In this document: positions 1 through 10,262 of the stretch, piece after piece
How the letters are laid out: every line of letters starts with the position of its first letter
Numbering within the stretch: the stretch's first letter is position 1
Source: Vitellaria paradoxa
Lineage: Eukaryota > Streptophyta > Magnoliopsida > Ericales > Sapotaceae
DNA length: 64,000 bases
Assembly (NCBI GenBank): GCA_019916065.1
Contig: CM034240.1
Coordinates: 51,298,372-51,362,371 of the forward strand
Direction of reading: 5' to 3'
Translations under genes and position numbers: made by a program
Notes under the pieces: model-generated
What the model saw: only the letters and a program-made list of their open reading frames with translations
Database searches by the model: none
What the model was told of the DNA's origin: nothing

Positions 1-428
1 TTATTTATTTGAAAATTTATTATTTTCAAATGGATATTATTATTTTTGGACTTGGCAATCCATTTGCTGGGCTTTTAGCTCACCCCTCCTTTTAATTTTT
101 CAGGTGAGCATGGAAGAAACTAGATATGGACTCTGGCAGTGGGACCTTTAAGTCGTGGCCTCTTAGGAACAATTTTATATTAATTGATGGATTTTATTTT
201 GGTAGCTAGATTAGAGTTTGATGATTTGGAATATTTTAATTACTAGTTGTTTTGAGTTTGAAAGGTTAACAGAACATTTTATTTATTCTCGTAAATTTTT
301 AAATGGCAATATTATTTTTGATTGAAGGTTCTTTAGTAAATTTTGGTTGAATAAGATTTAGGCTTGCGTGTTCCTTAAGCTAAGGCTTAGGGTACTCGGC
401 CGGTTACATCCTTAAGTGGGGTGTGACA
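1..428. mobile_element. Right end of a probable Ty3/gypsy LTR running in from the left edge
   Basis: No coding potential is visible. The block ends at 428 in GGGGTGTGACA, which resembles the inverted terminal sequence of many plant Tekay/Del-type gypsy LTRs (starting TGTCACACCCC and ending GGGGTGTGACA). Immediately after it, from base 429, the sequence matches the copia LTR copy at 7089 onwards, so this block interrupts that LTR. The expected 5-bp target duplication (CTAGT at 429-433) would lie on the far side, outside the window. The gypsy assignment rests on the terminal motif and the clean junction only. Confidence 0.5.
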
Positions 429-1300
429 CTAGTAGTCCATGTTGAAATTCATTTAATTAAAACAACTTTTAATAAAATAAATTTTGGTCTTAGACCAATA
501 ATATCCACTTAATTAACCCTCATTATAAGCTCGTAATTAAGTTAGGCTAAATGTTGAGCCCCTTAATTACATATTTAACCCTAAGTCATTATTATCTATA
601 TTTTGATCATTCTTAATATTTTCATTTTGTAAACAATTTACAAATAAATATTGTTATTCAATAAACAAATTATTGAATAAACTGCGGCCACAGATTTAAT
701 GATCAAAAAGATAAATAGCTTAGGTGAACGTATCAGAATGGATTCCATCTTGTAAGTATATGTTCCCACGATTCATAATATTAAATCTCCAAATTATCGA
801 GGTTTTGACCATTAATAAGATCTCACTCCGTGATAACTCAAATAGACTTAATCTATGAATGTGAGTCCATTACAAACTTAGGATTAAGGTTTATTAAAGC
901 TTATGTAAATTATGATTAAAGACATTTATTAACCAAATCATAATTTACAACAGTCCATTCAATATGTATATCTCATATACATACTAACTTTCCTACTCAA
1001 AATCACCACTTTAGTGATCAAGATAAATCACCCAATTAAGAAGTAGAAAAGTTACAGCTTTAACAAATGAAATGCCCATTTCATTAATTAGCTGTGAATT
1101 TACTTTTATTTATAAAACTTGTGATTTAAATCTTTCTGTATTGGCATCTTATGCCCAATATTTAAATCACATACTTTATAAATAAAGGACAATAGTATAT
1201 GCTTAAATAAATAAATGTTTATTTTAACCAGAAAAAAAATTAAATGAAATGTCATTACAAAACATGCTTTCAAGGGCACCAAAGGAAAATAAATCTAACA
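429..1300 (-). repeat. 3' LTR of element A, truncated
   Basis: 872 bp that align closely with 7089-7965 (scattered substitutions and a few small indels). The - strand start at 1300 reads TGTTAGATTTA and directly follows the polypurine tract. The remaining part of the LTR (equivalent to 6512-7088) is missing because the gypsy-like LTR end abuts at 428/429. Confidence 0.88.
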
Positions 1301-1314
1301 ATCTCCCACTTGCC
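1301..1314 (-). other. Polypurine tract of element A
   Basis: On the - strand GGCAAGTGGGAGAT immediately precedes the LTR start TGTTAG. This is the usual plus-strand primer of a copia element and fixes the internal/LTR boundary. Confidence 0.75.
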
Positions 1315-3250
1315 CTAAAGCATGTTTAGCTGCTAAGGTCTTTGTGAATGGATCTGCTAGATTCTCGGTAGGAGCAATCTTGGATGCACTCACTTCACCA
1401 TTCTGAAAGTCAGAATCTGTATGTCCAATGGGTACTAGATTTTCACTAGAATACACAAGCATATAATCTCTTGTTCTCCAAAGATACTTAAGTATATGCT
1501 CTCTGTAACCCAATGTTCTGGCCCTGGATTAGACTGGTATCTACTAACCATTCCTACTGCATGGCAAATATCTGGTCTAGTACATAGCATACCTTTGTGC
1601 CAACTATTTGCAACCACATCATTCATTGTTTCATCATAACTAGTGGGATCTGATTTATGTTCATCAGAGATTGCCTGATAAGACTCTCTAATTAACGTAT
1701 ATCTAGATGGACGTCTAATTGTCCTCCCACTATGACAGAGCATTGGTGATTGATGTTTTGCAACTAGTTTAGGTTGATTAATAGACTCTGGATTAGGAAT
1801 TGATTCATTAATCGAACTGGGAATAGCATTAGTATTGTTAGATAATTCTTCAAGAACTATCTTACTCCTAGGTTTGAAATCTCTCATATAGTCTTCCTCA
1901 AGAAAAATAGAGCATTTGTGCTAACAAATACTTTCTTTTCTTCAGGACTATAAAAGAGACCTCCTCTCGTTCCTTTAGGATATCCTACAAACAGGCAAAC
2001 TTCAGACCTAGGTTCCAATTATCTGCCTTTCCCTTCAACACATGTGCTGGAGAACCCCAAATGTGTGTATGGCATAAACTAGGTTTATTACCATTCCACA
2101 ATTGTAAGGGTGTACTAGGAATAGACTTAGATGGAACCAAGTTTAGAAGATACATGTTTGTTCTAAGGCATAACCCCAAAACAAGATGGACAGAGTTGAA
2201 TAACTCATCATTGACCTCACCATATCAAGCAGAGTTCTGTTTCTCCTTTCTGCTACACCATTTTGCTGTGGAGTTCTTGGTGCTGCTAATTGAGAAACTA
2301 TCCCATTATCTGATAATTAGTCCCTAAACTAATTGAGGAGGTACTCTCCACCTTAATCAGATCGAAGTGTCTTTATGTGTTTTCCTAATTGCTTTTCCGC
2401 TTCCACCTGAAAGACTCTGATTTTTTCAAAAGCTTCAGACTTACGGTGCATTAGGTACACATAACCATACCTTGAATAATCATCAACAAATATGATGAAA
2501 TATTCAAAACCCCCTCTTGCTTGAGTGTTCATGGGTCCACATACATCAGAATGCACTAATTCCAACGATTCTGTGGCTCTATTACCTTTAGCATTAAAAG
2601 GTCTTTTGGTCATTTTGCCTTCTAGACAGGATTCGCAAACTGGTAGTGGTTCAAAAAACCAGTGAATCTAAATGTCCACTTTTAACAGTCTTTGGATCCT
2701 ATCTAGATTTATATGACCTAAACGTAAGTGCCACAGATACGTTTTATTAGTTTGGGATACCTTGATTCTTTTATGGTGATTAGTTTCGTTATTCAATTCT
2801 GTGCCATGCAGTGAGTTTATTTTAGGATGCAAACAGTATAAAATTGTCAACCATTTTACTAGAACAAATAAACATTTTATTCCTTTTGATTACTACGATA
2901 GAATAAAAAATAACTAAATATCCATGAATATTCAAACTACTAACCGAAATCAAATTACGTCTAAGTCCAGGTACAAATAAACAAATTTCTAAAACTAAAA
3001 TTCTGAATGCATCATAAATAAAGTAACGACTCCCACTGCACTGACTACAACCGTTGCACCAGTTCCCAACCGAAGATTGACTTCTCCATCATTAAGTGCC
3101 TTGGTTTCCTGGAACCCTGCAATGAATTGCAAAATGATTAGTGGCTCCAGAATCTACTATCCAGGAATCAGTAGAATCAACCACTAAACAAGTTTTAATG
3201 ACGAGAATGTTACTGAGGTTCCAACTGTCCCCTCGGCCTTGGCCTGTGCA
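1315..3250 (-). pseudogene. Copia pol remnant: protease, integrase and RT/RNase H fragments (element A)
   Basis: Fragments in order on the - strand: an aspartic protease motif (DSWIVDSGATNH, near 3150), a GAG-pre-integrase motif (LWHLRLGHINLDRI, near 2700), an integrase core (HSDVCGPM and IIFVDDYSRYGYVY, 2353-2613), integrase C-terminal pieces (1985-2179), then RT C-terminal (TRPDICHAVGMVSRYQSNPG, near 1560) and RNase H C-terminal pieces (ENLADPFTKTL, near 1330). The central RT, including the catalytic YVDD region, is deleted: sequence before RT jumps straight to its C-terminus inside 1435-1887. RNase H has lost its middle as well. Frameshifts and stops separate all the parts. This fits an old, internally deleted copy that could not copy itself. 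Confidence 0.85.
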
Positions 3251-4045
3251 GACTTTGCCAAATATACTGGGCAGTTCCTCTTCCAATGCCCCTTCTGCCC
3301 ACAATGGAAACACTTTCCTTGGGCTTTCTTCCTTTAGCTGATTTTGTGCCACCTCTAACTTAGCTGCTTTCTTGGGTTTGTTCTTCTTTCTTAATTCCCT
3401 TTCCTTTAGGATTGGGATTAAGAGAAGAAGATGCCCTATGAATTAGATAAACACTCGGTGCAGGCTTTAGGCATGACTCTGCTGCCTTCAGCTCAACATT
3501 TTTTTTACCCAATACCCCCCCCCCTATAACAGTCAATGAGCAATCTCTTTTGCTCATTGTGTAGTTGAGCTGCATGGCTTAATGAGGAGCCGGGTGGCTA
3601 GAACCATATCCAATTTTCTCCTCAGCATATATATTCCACCAATTCCTCCATTTACCGAAACAGTGCAATCATTTTAAACATATGATCCTGCACTCGAGTA
3701 CCTTCGGCTTGGTGAGTGTTCATTTCTCATTGATGACAACCAACCTCTGGTCCTGTCCTTTTCAACAAACATCTCAGGAAAGGCTTAACATCATGTCAGC
3801 AGCAGTGGCATCGTCTCATGCTGTTTAGACAAGTCACTTGATATGGAAGCCAGAATGTAACATCTAGCCATATCATTAGACTTTACCCACCTTTTATAAG
3901 CATCTTGCGAGTTTGAGAGACATTTAATCAGGTTTAGAGGGCATGGTTCAGTCAAACAAAATTGTGCTCTTCCGCAGTTAAGACAATGTTCAAATTCCTT
4001 TTCCAGTCCGTATAATTAGGTTTAGTTAATTTATCTGACTTAAAA
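3251..4045 (-). pseudogene. Copia gag remnant (element A)
   Basis: On the - strand below 4040 the broken frames give pieces such as NYTDWKRNLNIVLTAEEHNF and DMARCYILASISSDL, which match the gag pattern of plant copia elements (WKRNLxIVLTAEE..., ARCYILASM...). Downstream a basic stretch and a degenerate zinc-knuckle region precede the protease. Several stops and frameshifts interrupt it. The leader to the primer site, 4046-6500, is unusually long at about 2.4 kb. Confidence 0.7.
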
Positions 4046-4487
4046 GAGCAGCTAGTGGGCTAAAAGATATTTTTCTGAATAAAACAATAAATTTAAATAA
4101 GCATACATTCTTAAAACATAAAACTTTTACATATAAAATGCATAAAAATATATATAGCATAGTAGAACTCTATAACTACTTTATCATGCATCGGTAATCT
4201 AATTCGTTTTAATATGCCTCCGTAGGGTGGTCATATTTGCCACTAATTAGACAAGTCCACTTACTTATTATTATTATTTAATTAGATATCTCATATCTAA
4301 ATAATAATAAATTACTGATATTTTTAGCCTCTTAGAATTAATTAATAAGAACTCCGTAGGGAAGATATTAAATATTCTAAGTTGAGTGTATAACCACTGT
4401 TTCAATTTCTCATATTTCCCAAATAAAAAAGTACCGTAGGGTAGTCAGTTCTATTTAGTAATATTCAAAATTTTATCCTTTAAGGAA

Positions 4488-4800
4488 ATCCTATTCAGTA
4501 ACCAATACCGATTAATATCCTCCGTAGGGAGCTCACAAGATTTGAAACAAGATATAATCTGTCTTACTATAGGATTAATAGTGGAGGCTATGGGTTTTTA
4601 TGTCTAAACCCTCTCCCATCAATTTTTTATAACTTAGAGTTTTTAATGAAATCATATCCAGTAACCAATACCGATTAATATCTTCCGTAGGGAGCTCACA
4701 AGATTTGAGACAAGATATTAATCTATCTTACTCTAGGATTAATAGTGGAGGCTGTGGGTTTTTATATCTAAAACCCTCTCCCACTCAATCTTTATAACTT
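4488..4800. repeat. Tandem duplication in the element A leader with CCGTAGGG motifs
   Basis: Two adjacent copies of about 155 bp share a core around ACCGATTAATAT, CCGTAGGGAGCTCACAAG, AGGATTAATAGTGGAGGC and AACCCTCTCCCA. Related CCGTAGGG motifs recur at about 4222, 4355 and 4432, so the block looks like a decayed array of a longer-period repeat in the retrotransposon leader. Confidence 0.7.
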
Positions 4801-5629
4801 TGAGTTTTAATTTTGTTAATTTAATATTTTAAGAAAATATTAATTGACATTCTAACCATTAATATCTAATTTTACAAAATAAAATAATTAATTGGTTATG
4901 TCAATATAAAATTAACAAAATTAAATAAATGATATTAACCTTATTCTAATCTCATTAGAATATAAATATCATATAAATTAAACAAATAATATTTACTATA
5001 TCCTAATCACATTAGAATATAAATATTATCTAAATTAAATAAATGACATTAACTCTATTCTAATAACATTAGAATATTAATATCATAAAATATTAATTAT
5101 GCATAAACATGTGATGTGACATCCCTAAAATCTATATGACATGTTATCAAACAAACATTCATAATTGATAACCAAATTAAATAAATAAATAACTCTTAAT
5201 TCACAGTTTCCTAAAAATTACATTGACAAAAAAAACTTAATCTAGTTTTCTTGCAGTCAATGTCCATCTTCCAGCTACTTTCTCTATCTTCCTCTTGCTT
5301 CCTTGGCCTATGGAATTTAAGTTGGATTTGGGTTGAGGGCATTATTAACATTCTCAAATTTATAAACTAATTTTATAAATAATAAAACTTGTGGGTTATA
5401 AGTTAATTAAAAATTTGCCCAGCAACTTTAAAAAAAAAAAATTAAAGTTTTAATATTTGAGAAATCTCTGTTTCACCCCAGTTTATTTAAAACTTTCAAT
5501 CAAGCCCATGTAAAATGCTTTTAGAAATATTTTAAAATAGCCCCAGGGATTTAAAAACAATTCAAAGAGACCTTCTTCCCCAAATCCAATCTTTACAGGT
5601 TGCTGTATAAATTTCACCGTCGTGTTGCT

Positions 5630-6120
5630 CCGGCGAGGATCTAGTCGGGACTACCATTACCCACGCCACGACTAGTCTCCGCTGTTGTGCATGATGGTTG
5701 CACTATCCCCGCCGTAGCCCCTCTGCAAACCCCCACCGCAACCCATCACGGGTTGCCCCGCGGCTGCCGTTTCTGCCAAACCCACGGCTTCCACAGCGAT
5801 CAGATCCATTACCTTTACTCGCTGCAAGCCTCCCTTTCAGCCGCGGGTTCCAACAGCCAGCACCTGCGATCCGCGATGCAGCTGCCAACCCGCCGCAGGC
5901 TTTTGCAGCCAGCATCCTTCTCTCCCGCAGTACCCCCATCTGGGTTCCAGTATCCGGCGACCAACCGGTCCTGCAGCGGGTTGCCAAGCACCGCCTACTG
6001 CGGTGTTTCCCGTGCAGTACCCACCAGACCTGCCGCCTTGATCGGCTGTGTTCGTGCCGTCCATCACCAGCCGCAGGTCCTACACAGATCTCCCTTTTTT
6101 TTTAATCTGCTGTGTGGCTG
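5630..6120. other. GC-rich island inside the element A leader, origin unknown
   Basis: In otherwise AT-rich retrotransposon leader, about 480 bp become strongly GC-rich, with repeated CCGC/GCAGC words and several overlapping open frames on both strands (5687-6121 +, 5698-6105 +, 5703-5987 -). I recognise no protein family in any of them. It may be an ancestral leader segment, a captured gene fragment or a separate insertion. Confidence 0.4.
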
Positions 6121-6500
6121 ATTTGAGAAGCCAGCTGTTCACCATACTACAGGCAATGGGCTGCCGCATAACCGTGAATCCCATGGTTGCTTTCTGGCTC
6201 TTATTTTCTCGACGTGTAGTCTCGAACTCCAAAGAACTGAGTCTCCAACATTTATTTTTACAAAAAAAATTTACAGACTCTAAAATTAAACAAATACAGA
6301 TTTATAAATTTGGAAAAATAAAAATCAGGAGAAAAACATGGTTCCAAAAATTAATCACCCCTTCTGTTACATCCTTGAAAATAAATAAAACAAAGATCTA
6401 CTGTGAATTAAGGGTTTCATCCATCCACACAAGAGAGAAAAATAAAACTGATGCCGCATCTATGCATAATTAAATCTATGCTATAAATTCAACAAAAATT

Positions 6501-6511
6501 CTGATACCAAT
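6501..6511 (-). other. tRNA-Met primer binding site of element A
   Basis: The - strand reads ATTGGTATCAG directly after the LTR end ...CCAACA. TGGTATCAG is complementary to the 3' end of initiator tRNA-Met, the common primer of plant copia elements. Homology is lost after nine bases. Confidence 0.7.
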
Positions 6512-7965
6512 TGTTGGTTTTTATAGCATAGGGTTGAGAAAAATACCTCGAATGGAAGGATGAACTCTTTAAATTTTCTTCTGATGCACAGCGGAAGTAC
6601 CTTTTTTCAGCGATTCAGCCTTCCAAACTATTCTCAAATTATCTCTCTAGATGGATGTGTGTGGGCACCAGTTCAGTTCTATTTTCTCATTAATAATATA
6701 TAAAAGATATTTATAGAGAGAGATATAGAGTTTGTATCAGAGAAGATCTCTAATTCTAGAGATTATCTCTTATTAACTCTCTCATATATCTTATCTATAT
6801 ATATTATCCTAATATATATTTAGAAGATATAGTATCTTGAGAAAATCTCCCAACTATATCATCTTATCTAAATATATATTAATTAACTATAATTTATTTC
6901 ATAAATAAATTATAAATAATTAGCCAATTGGAGCTGGCCCATCAAGATAAAAATGAGCTAGCTTGGGGACTGAAGGCCCATGGATTCCTAACTCCAACTT
7001 AAAAGATATTGGGCCTTATCATCTCATGACAACCCATTATCTTTTAAATTAACTCAGGGTTATTCCACTAAAAGCCCTGAGCTGCACTCTAGTAGTCCAT
7101 GTTAAAATTCATTTAATTAAAATAACTTTTAATAAAATAAATTTTGGTCTTAGACCAATAATATCCACTTAATTAACCCTCCATTATAAGCTTGTAATTA
7201 AGCTAGGCTAAATGTCGAGCCCCTTAATTACATATTTAACCCTAAGTCACTATTTATTTATATTTGATCATTCTCAATATTTCCATATTTGTAAACAATT
7301 TATAAATAAATATTGTTATTCAATAAACAATTTATTGAATAAACTGCGGCCATAGATTTAATGATCAAAAAGATAAATAGTTTAGGTGAGCGTATCAGAA
7401 TGGATTCCATCTTGTAAGTATATGTTCCCACGATTCATAATATTAAATATTCAAATTATCGAGATTTTAACCATTAATAAGATCTCACTCCGTGATAACT
7501 CATATAGACTTAATCTATGAATGTGAGTCCATTACAAACTCAGGATTAAGGTTTATTAAAGCTTATGTAAATTATGATTAAAGACATTTATTAACCAAAT
7601 CATAATTTACAACAGTCCATTCAATATGTATATCTCATATACATACTAACTTTCCTACTCAAAATCACCACTTTAGTGATCAAGATAAATCACCCAATTA
7701 AGAAGTAGAAAAGTTACAGCTTTAACATAATGAAATGCCCATTTCATTAATTAGCTGTGAATTTACTTTTATTTATAAAACTTGTGATTTAAATCTTTCT
7801 GTATTGGCATCTTATGCCCAATACTTAAATCAAATACTTTATAAATAAGAGACAATAGTGTATGCTTAAATAAATAAATGTTTTATTTTAACCAGAAAAA
7901 TAAATTAAATGAAATGTCATTACAAAACATGCTTTCAAGGGCACCAAAGAAAAATAAATCTAACA
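6512..7965 (-). repeat. 5' LTR of element A (full length, 1454 bp)
   Basis: On the - strand it starts TGTTAGATTTA at 7965 and ends CCAACA at 6512, bounded by the primer site on the inside and by GTTAG on the outside. The 7089-7965 part is repeated at 429-1300; the 6512-7088 part is unique in the window because the other LTR is cut. Confidence 0.85.
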
Positions 7966-7970
7966 GTTAG

Positions 7971-10059
7971 TGATCCTATCCCTTTGGGTAGGTGCAGCGC
8001 ACTCGTCATCCTCCAGCTCACTTGAAGGATAACGTATGTCACACTGCTCAACATCTTCACTCTATCTCTTTCGTCCCACTTTAAAAAGTCTCTTCAGGTA
8101 TTTCTTATCCCATCGCTAACTATGTTATATACTTGCAATAATTTTTCTGCTGCCCATATAAAATTTTCGGCTGCTATCACCGCTAATGTTGAGCCCAGGA
8201 CTTTAAAAGAAGCTATACAAGATCCTAGGTGGTGTGACGCCTTGGCTAAAGAAATAGAGGCATTGGAGTCCAATCGTACATGGGTTTTAGAAGATTTACC
8301 TCCTCCTAGGAAACCCACTTGCTACAAATGGGTCTATCGAATTAAGTATCATCTTGATGGCTCTATAGAACGTTTCAAAGCTCGGCTTATTGTGCTGGAT
8401 AATACTCAGGTGGAAGGCTTGGATTACACTAAAACATTTGCTCCTGTTGTAAAAATGGCCTTTGTTCAATGTTTCTTATCTGTGGCTGTAGCACAGGGTT
8501 GGGAGCTTCATCAAACGGATGTTAACAATACGTTTTCTTTATGGTGATCTTGCAGAGAAAGTATACATGCATCCCTTTCCTGGTTTTGCCCCTTCTAATA
8601 CCAGCAAAATTTGTCGACTCTGTAAATCTTTGTACGGACTCTGACAGGCTCCTCGCAACTAGTTTGCCAAATTGACTAGTGCCTTGAAACAGTGTGGGTT
8701 TGTTCAATCTTATGCTGATTACTTCTTATTTACCTATCATCACAATGGTGTTTTTCTTAGCCTTATTATCTATATGGACAATTTAATTCTAGCTGGCAAC
8801 AATTCTAATGCATGTGATGACTTCAAACATTTTCTGAACACTGGCTTTAAATTAAAGGATCTCGGGCCCTTAAAATATTTCCTAGACATTGAAGTAACTC
8901 GTGGGCTTAAAGGTCTCTTTCTCTATCAGCGAACATATACTCTTGATATCTTGTCAGAATGTGGTATGCTAGGTGCATGGCCAATTGATTTTCCTGTGGA
9001 GCAAAATCAATCGCTCGCTTTTGTTGCCGGCAAGAATTTTCGTGATCCTGCTTTATACCATCGTCCAGTAGGACGCCTTATCTATTTTATTATCACTCAC
9101 CCAGAGCTTTATTATTCTATTCATATTTTGTCTCAATTTATGTTGGCTCCTAAACAAGTCATTTTGATGCTCTTATGCATGTGATACGCTACTTAAAAGT
9201 TTATCCTGGCCAAGGTATTGTGTTAAGTGCTAGCAACGATCTTCATTTGAATGCTTACTGTGATTCTAGCTGGGCCAATTATCCTCTTACTCAACATTCT
9301 TTTACTGGTTATTTCATTATACTTGCTGAGTCCCACGTAAGTGTTTCTTGCTCCTCTGCTGAAACAGAGTATAGAGCTATAGATAGCACTACCTGTGAAC
9401 TCATCTGGTTAAAATCTTTGTTGATCTCCTTGGGTATTTTCCATACCTCTCCCATGCGACTATTCTGTGACAGTCAATCCATTTCACACATTGCTGCAAA
9501 TCCCTTCTTTCACGAGCAAACAAAACATATCGAGTTTGATTGTCACTTTATTCGCGAGAAGTTGCTCAATCACACCATTGCCACTGTTTACATTCATTCC
9601 CAACAGCAACCTGCTGATCTCTTTACCAAGGCACTTGGCAAGCAACAGTTTCTATGAGGGTGTTTGGAAGTTAAAAAAAAACTAAAGTTTTGGTAGTTTT
9701 TTGGTTGTTTTTTTTTTTTTGTACTTTTTTGTGTGTTTGGTTGAATCAAGTAGAATTTTTAGTATTTTTTTAGTAACTTTTGGGTGTTTGGTAAATTTTT
9801 TACTGTAGCAAAGTAAAAAAGTTGTAACTTTTGGGTGTTTGATATGTTTTTTACTATAACAAATCAAAAAAGTTGTAATTATGGAGTAATACTTTTTACT
9901 GTAGCAAATCAAAAAAGTGACAAAATTTGTGATTTTGCCAAACACACAAAAACTAACTTTTGATATTTTTTTACTAATTTTTGAGTTGCCAAACACCCTC
10001 TATATCTACTGAGCAAGTGGGGCATTCATAACCTTCACGCTCCACCTCGAGGGGAGTAT
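7971..10059 (+). pseudogene. Copia pol C-terminal half: RT and RNase H (element B, broken)
   Basis: From about 8180 the frame gives the RT start (TLKEAIQDPRWCDALAKEIE, KWVYRIKYHLDGSIERFKAR, FAPVVKMAFVQCFLS, QTDVNNTF). A frameshift near 8545 and stops at about 8640-8660 follow, then RT continues at 8672-9184. The catalytic YVDD box is altered to YMDN (IIYMDNLILAG, about 8775), which removes the second catalytic aspartate. RNase H follows in another frame at 9175-9657 (AYCDSSWAN, SAETEYRA, FCDSQS, QQQPADLFTKALGKQ). The frame is interrupted by the MITE at 9656 and resumes after it, ending at the TAG at 10057-10061 region beside the LTR. Not functional. Confidence 0.85.
9656..10000. mobile_element. 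345-bp MITE in the RNase H end of element B
   Basis: The ends are inverted: GAGGGTGTTTGG at the left and CCAAACACCCTC at the right, 12 bp perfect. The flanks are TAT at 9653-9655 and TAT at 10001-10003, a 3-bp duplication as made by PIF/Harbinger (Tourist-like) elements, though TAT is not their usual TWA. The interior repeats the phrase TTTTTACTGTAGCAAA three times (9797-9915). Removing the insert and one TAT lets the copia frame continue to its normal end by the LTR. Confidence 0.85.
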
Positions 10060-10262
10060 TAGCATATAACTATTTTGTTGCATATATTTAGGCTTAATAT
10101 TTGACATATATTATGTTATATATATTTAGTAATTGCAAATATTTAGGCTTAACTTTTCATGGTTAGACTAACATATCCCTTGTATATATAGAATTGTAAT
10201 CTCTATATTTTTGGTGTGAGAAATATACAACAATATATTTTTCCTCTCGTTCTTACTAGACA
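10057..10262 (+). repeat. 3' LTR of element B (206 bp)
   Basis: Starts TATTAGCATATAAC just after the purine tract GAGGGGAG (original TGTTAG with one substitution) and ends ...CTTACTAGACA. It contains TATATATAG-type promoter sequence near 10180. No partner LTR is in the window. Confidence 0.65.

Larger units (their letters stand above)
429..7965 (-). mobile_element. Degenerate Ty1/copia LTR retrotransposon (element A)
   Basis: Reading the - strand, a 1454-bp LTR at 6512-7965 (TG...CA) is followed by a tRNA-Met type primer site, a long leader, gag remnants, protease, integrase and RT/RNase H remnants, a polypurine tract at 1301-1314 and a second LTR beginning at 1300. The right flank starts GTTAG at 7966-7970, a candidate 5-bp target duplication. 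The left end of the 3' LTR is lost to another insertion at 428/429. All reading frames carry stops, frameshifts or deletions, so the element is dead. It is inserted in the pol gene of another copia element that continues at 7966. The copia clade is not resolved. Confidence 0.88.
7966..10262 (+). mobile_element. 3' half of a second copia element (element B), split by element A
   Basis: Directly to the right of element A, + strand sequence reads as the C-terminal half of copia pol, then a polypurine-like tract (GAGGGGAG) and a short LTR at 10057-10262. The 5' half is absent and should lie left of element A's far end, outside the window. A MITE at 9656-10000 interrupts the last codons of pol. 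The short LTR and the ITANVEPRT... linker type resemble Ale/Retrofit-like copia elements, but I did not test this. Confidence 0.85.
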
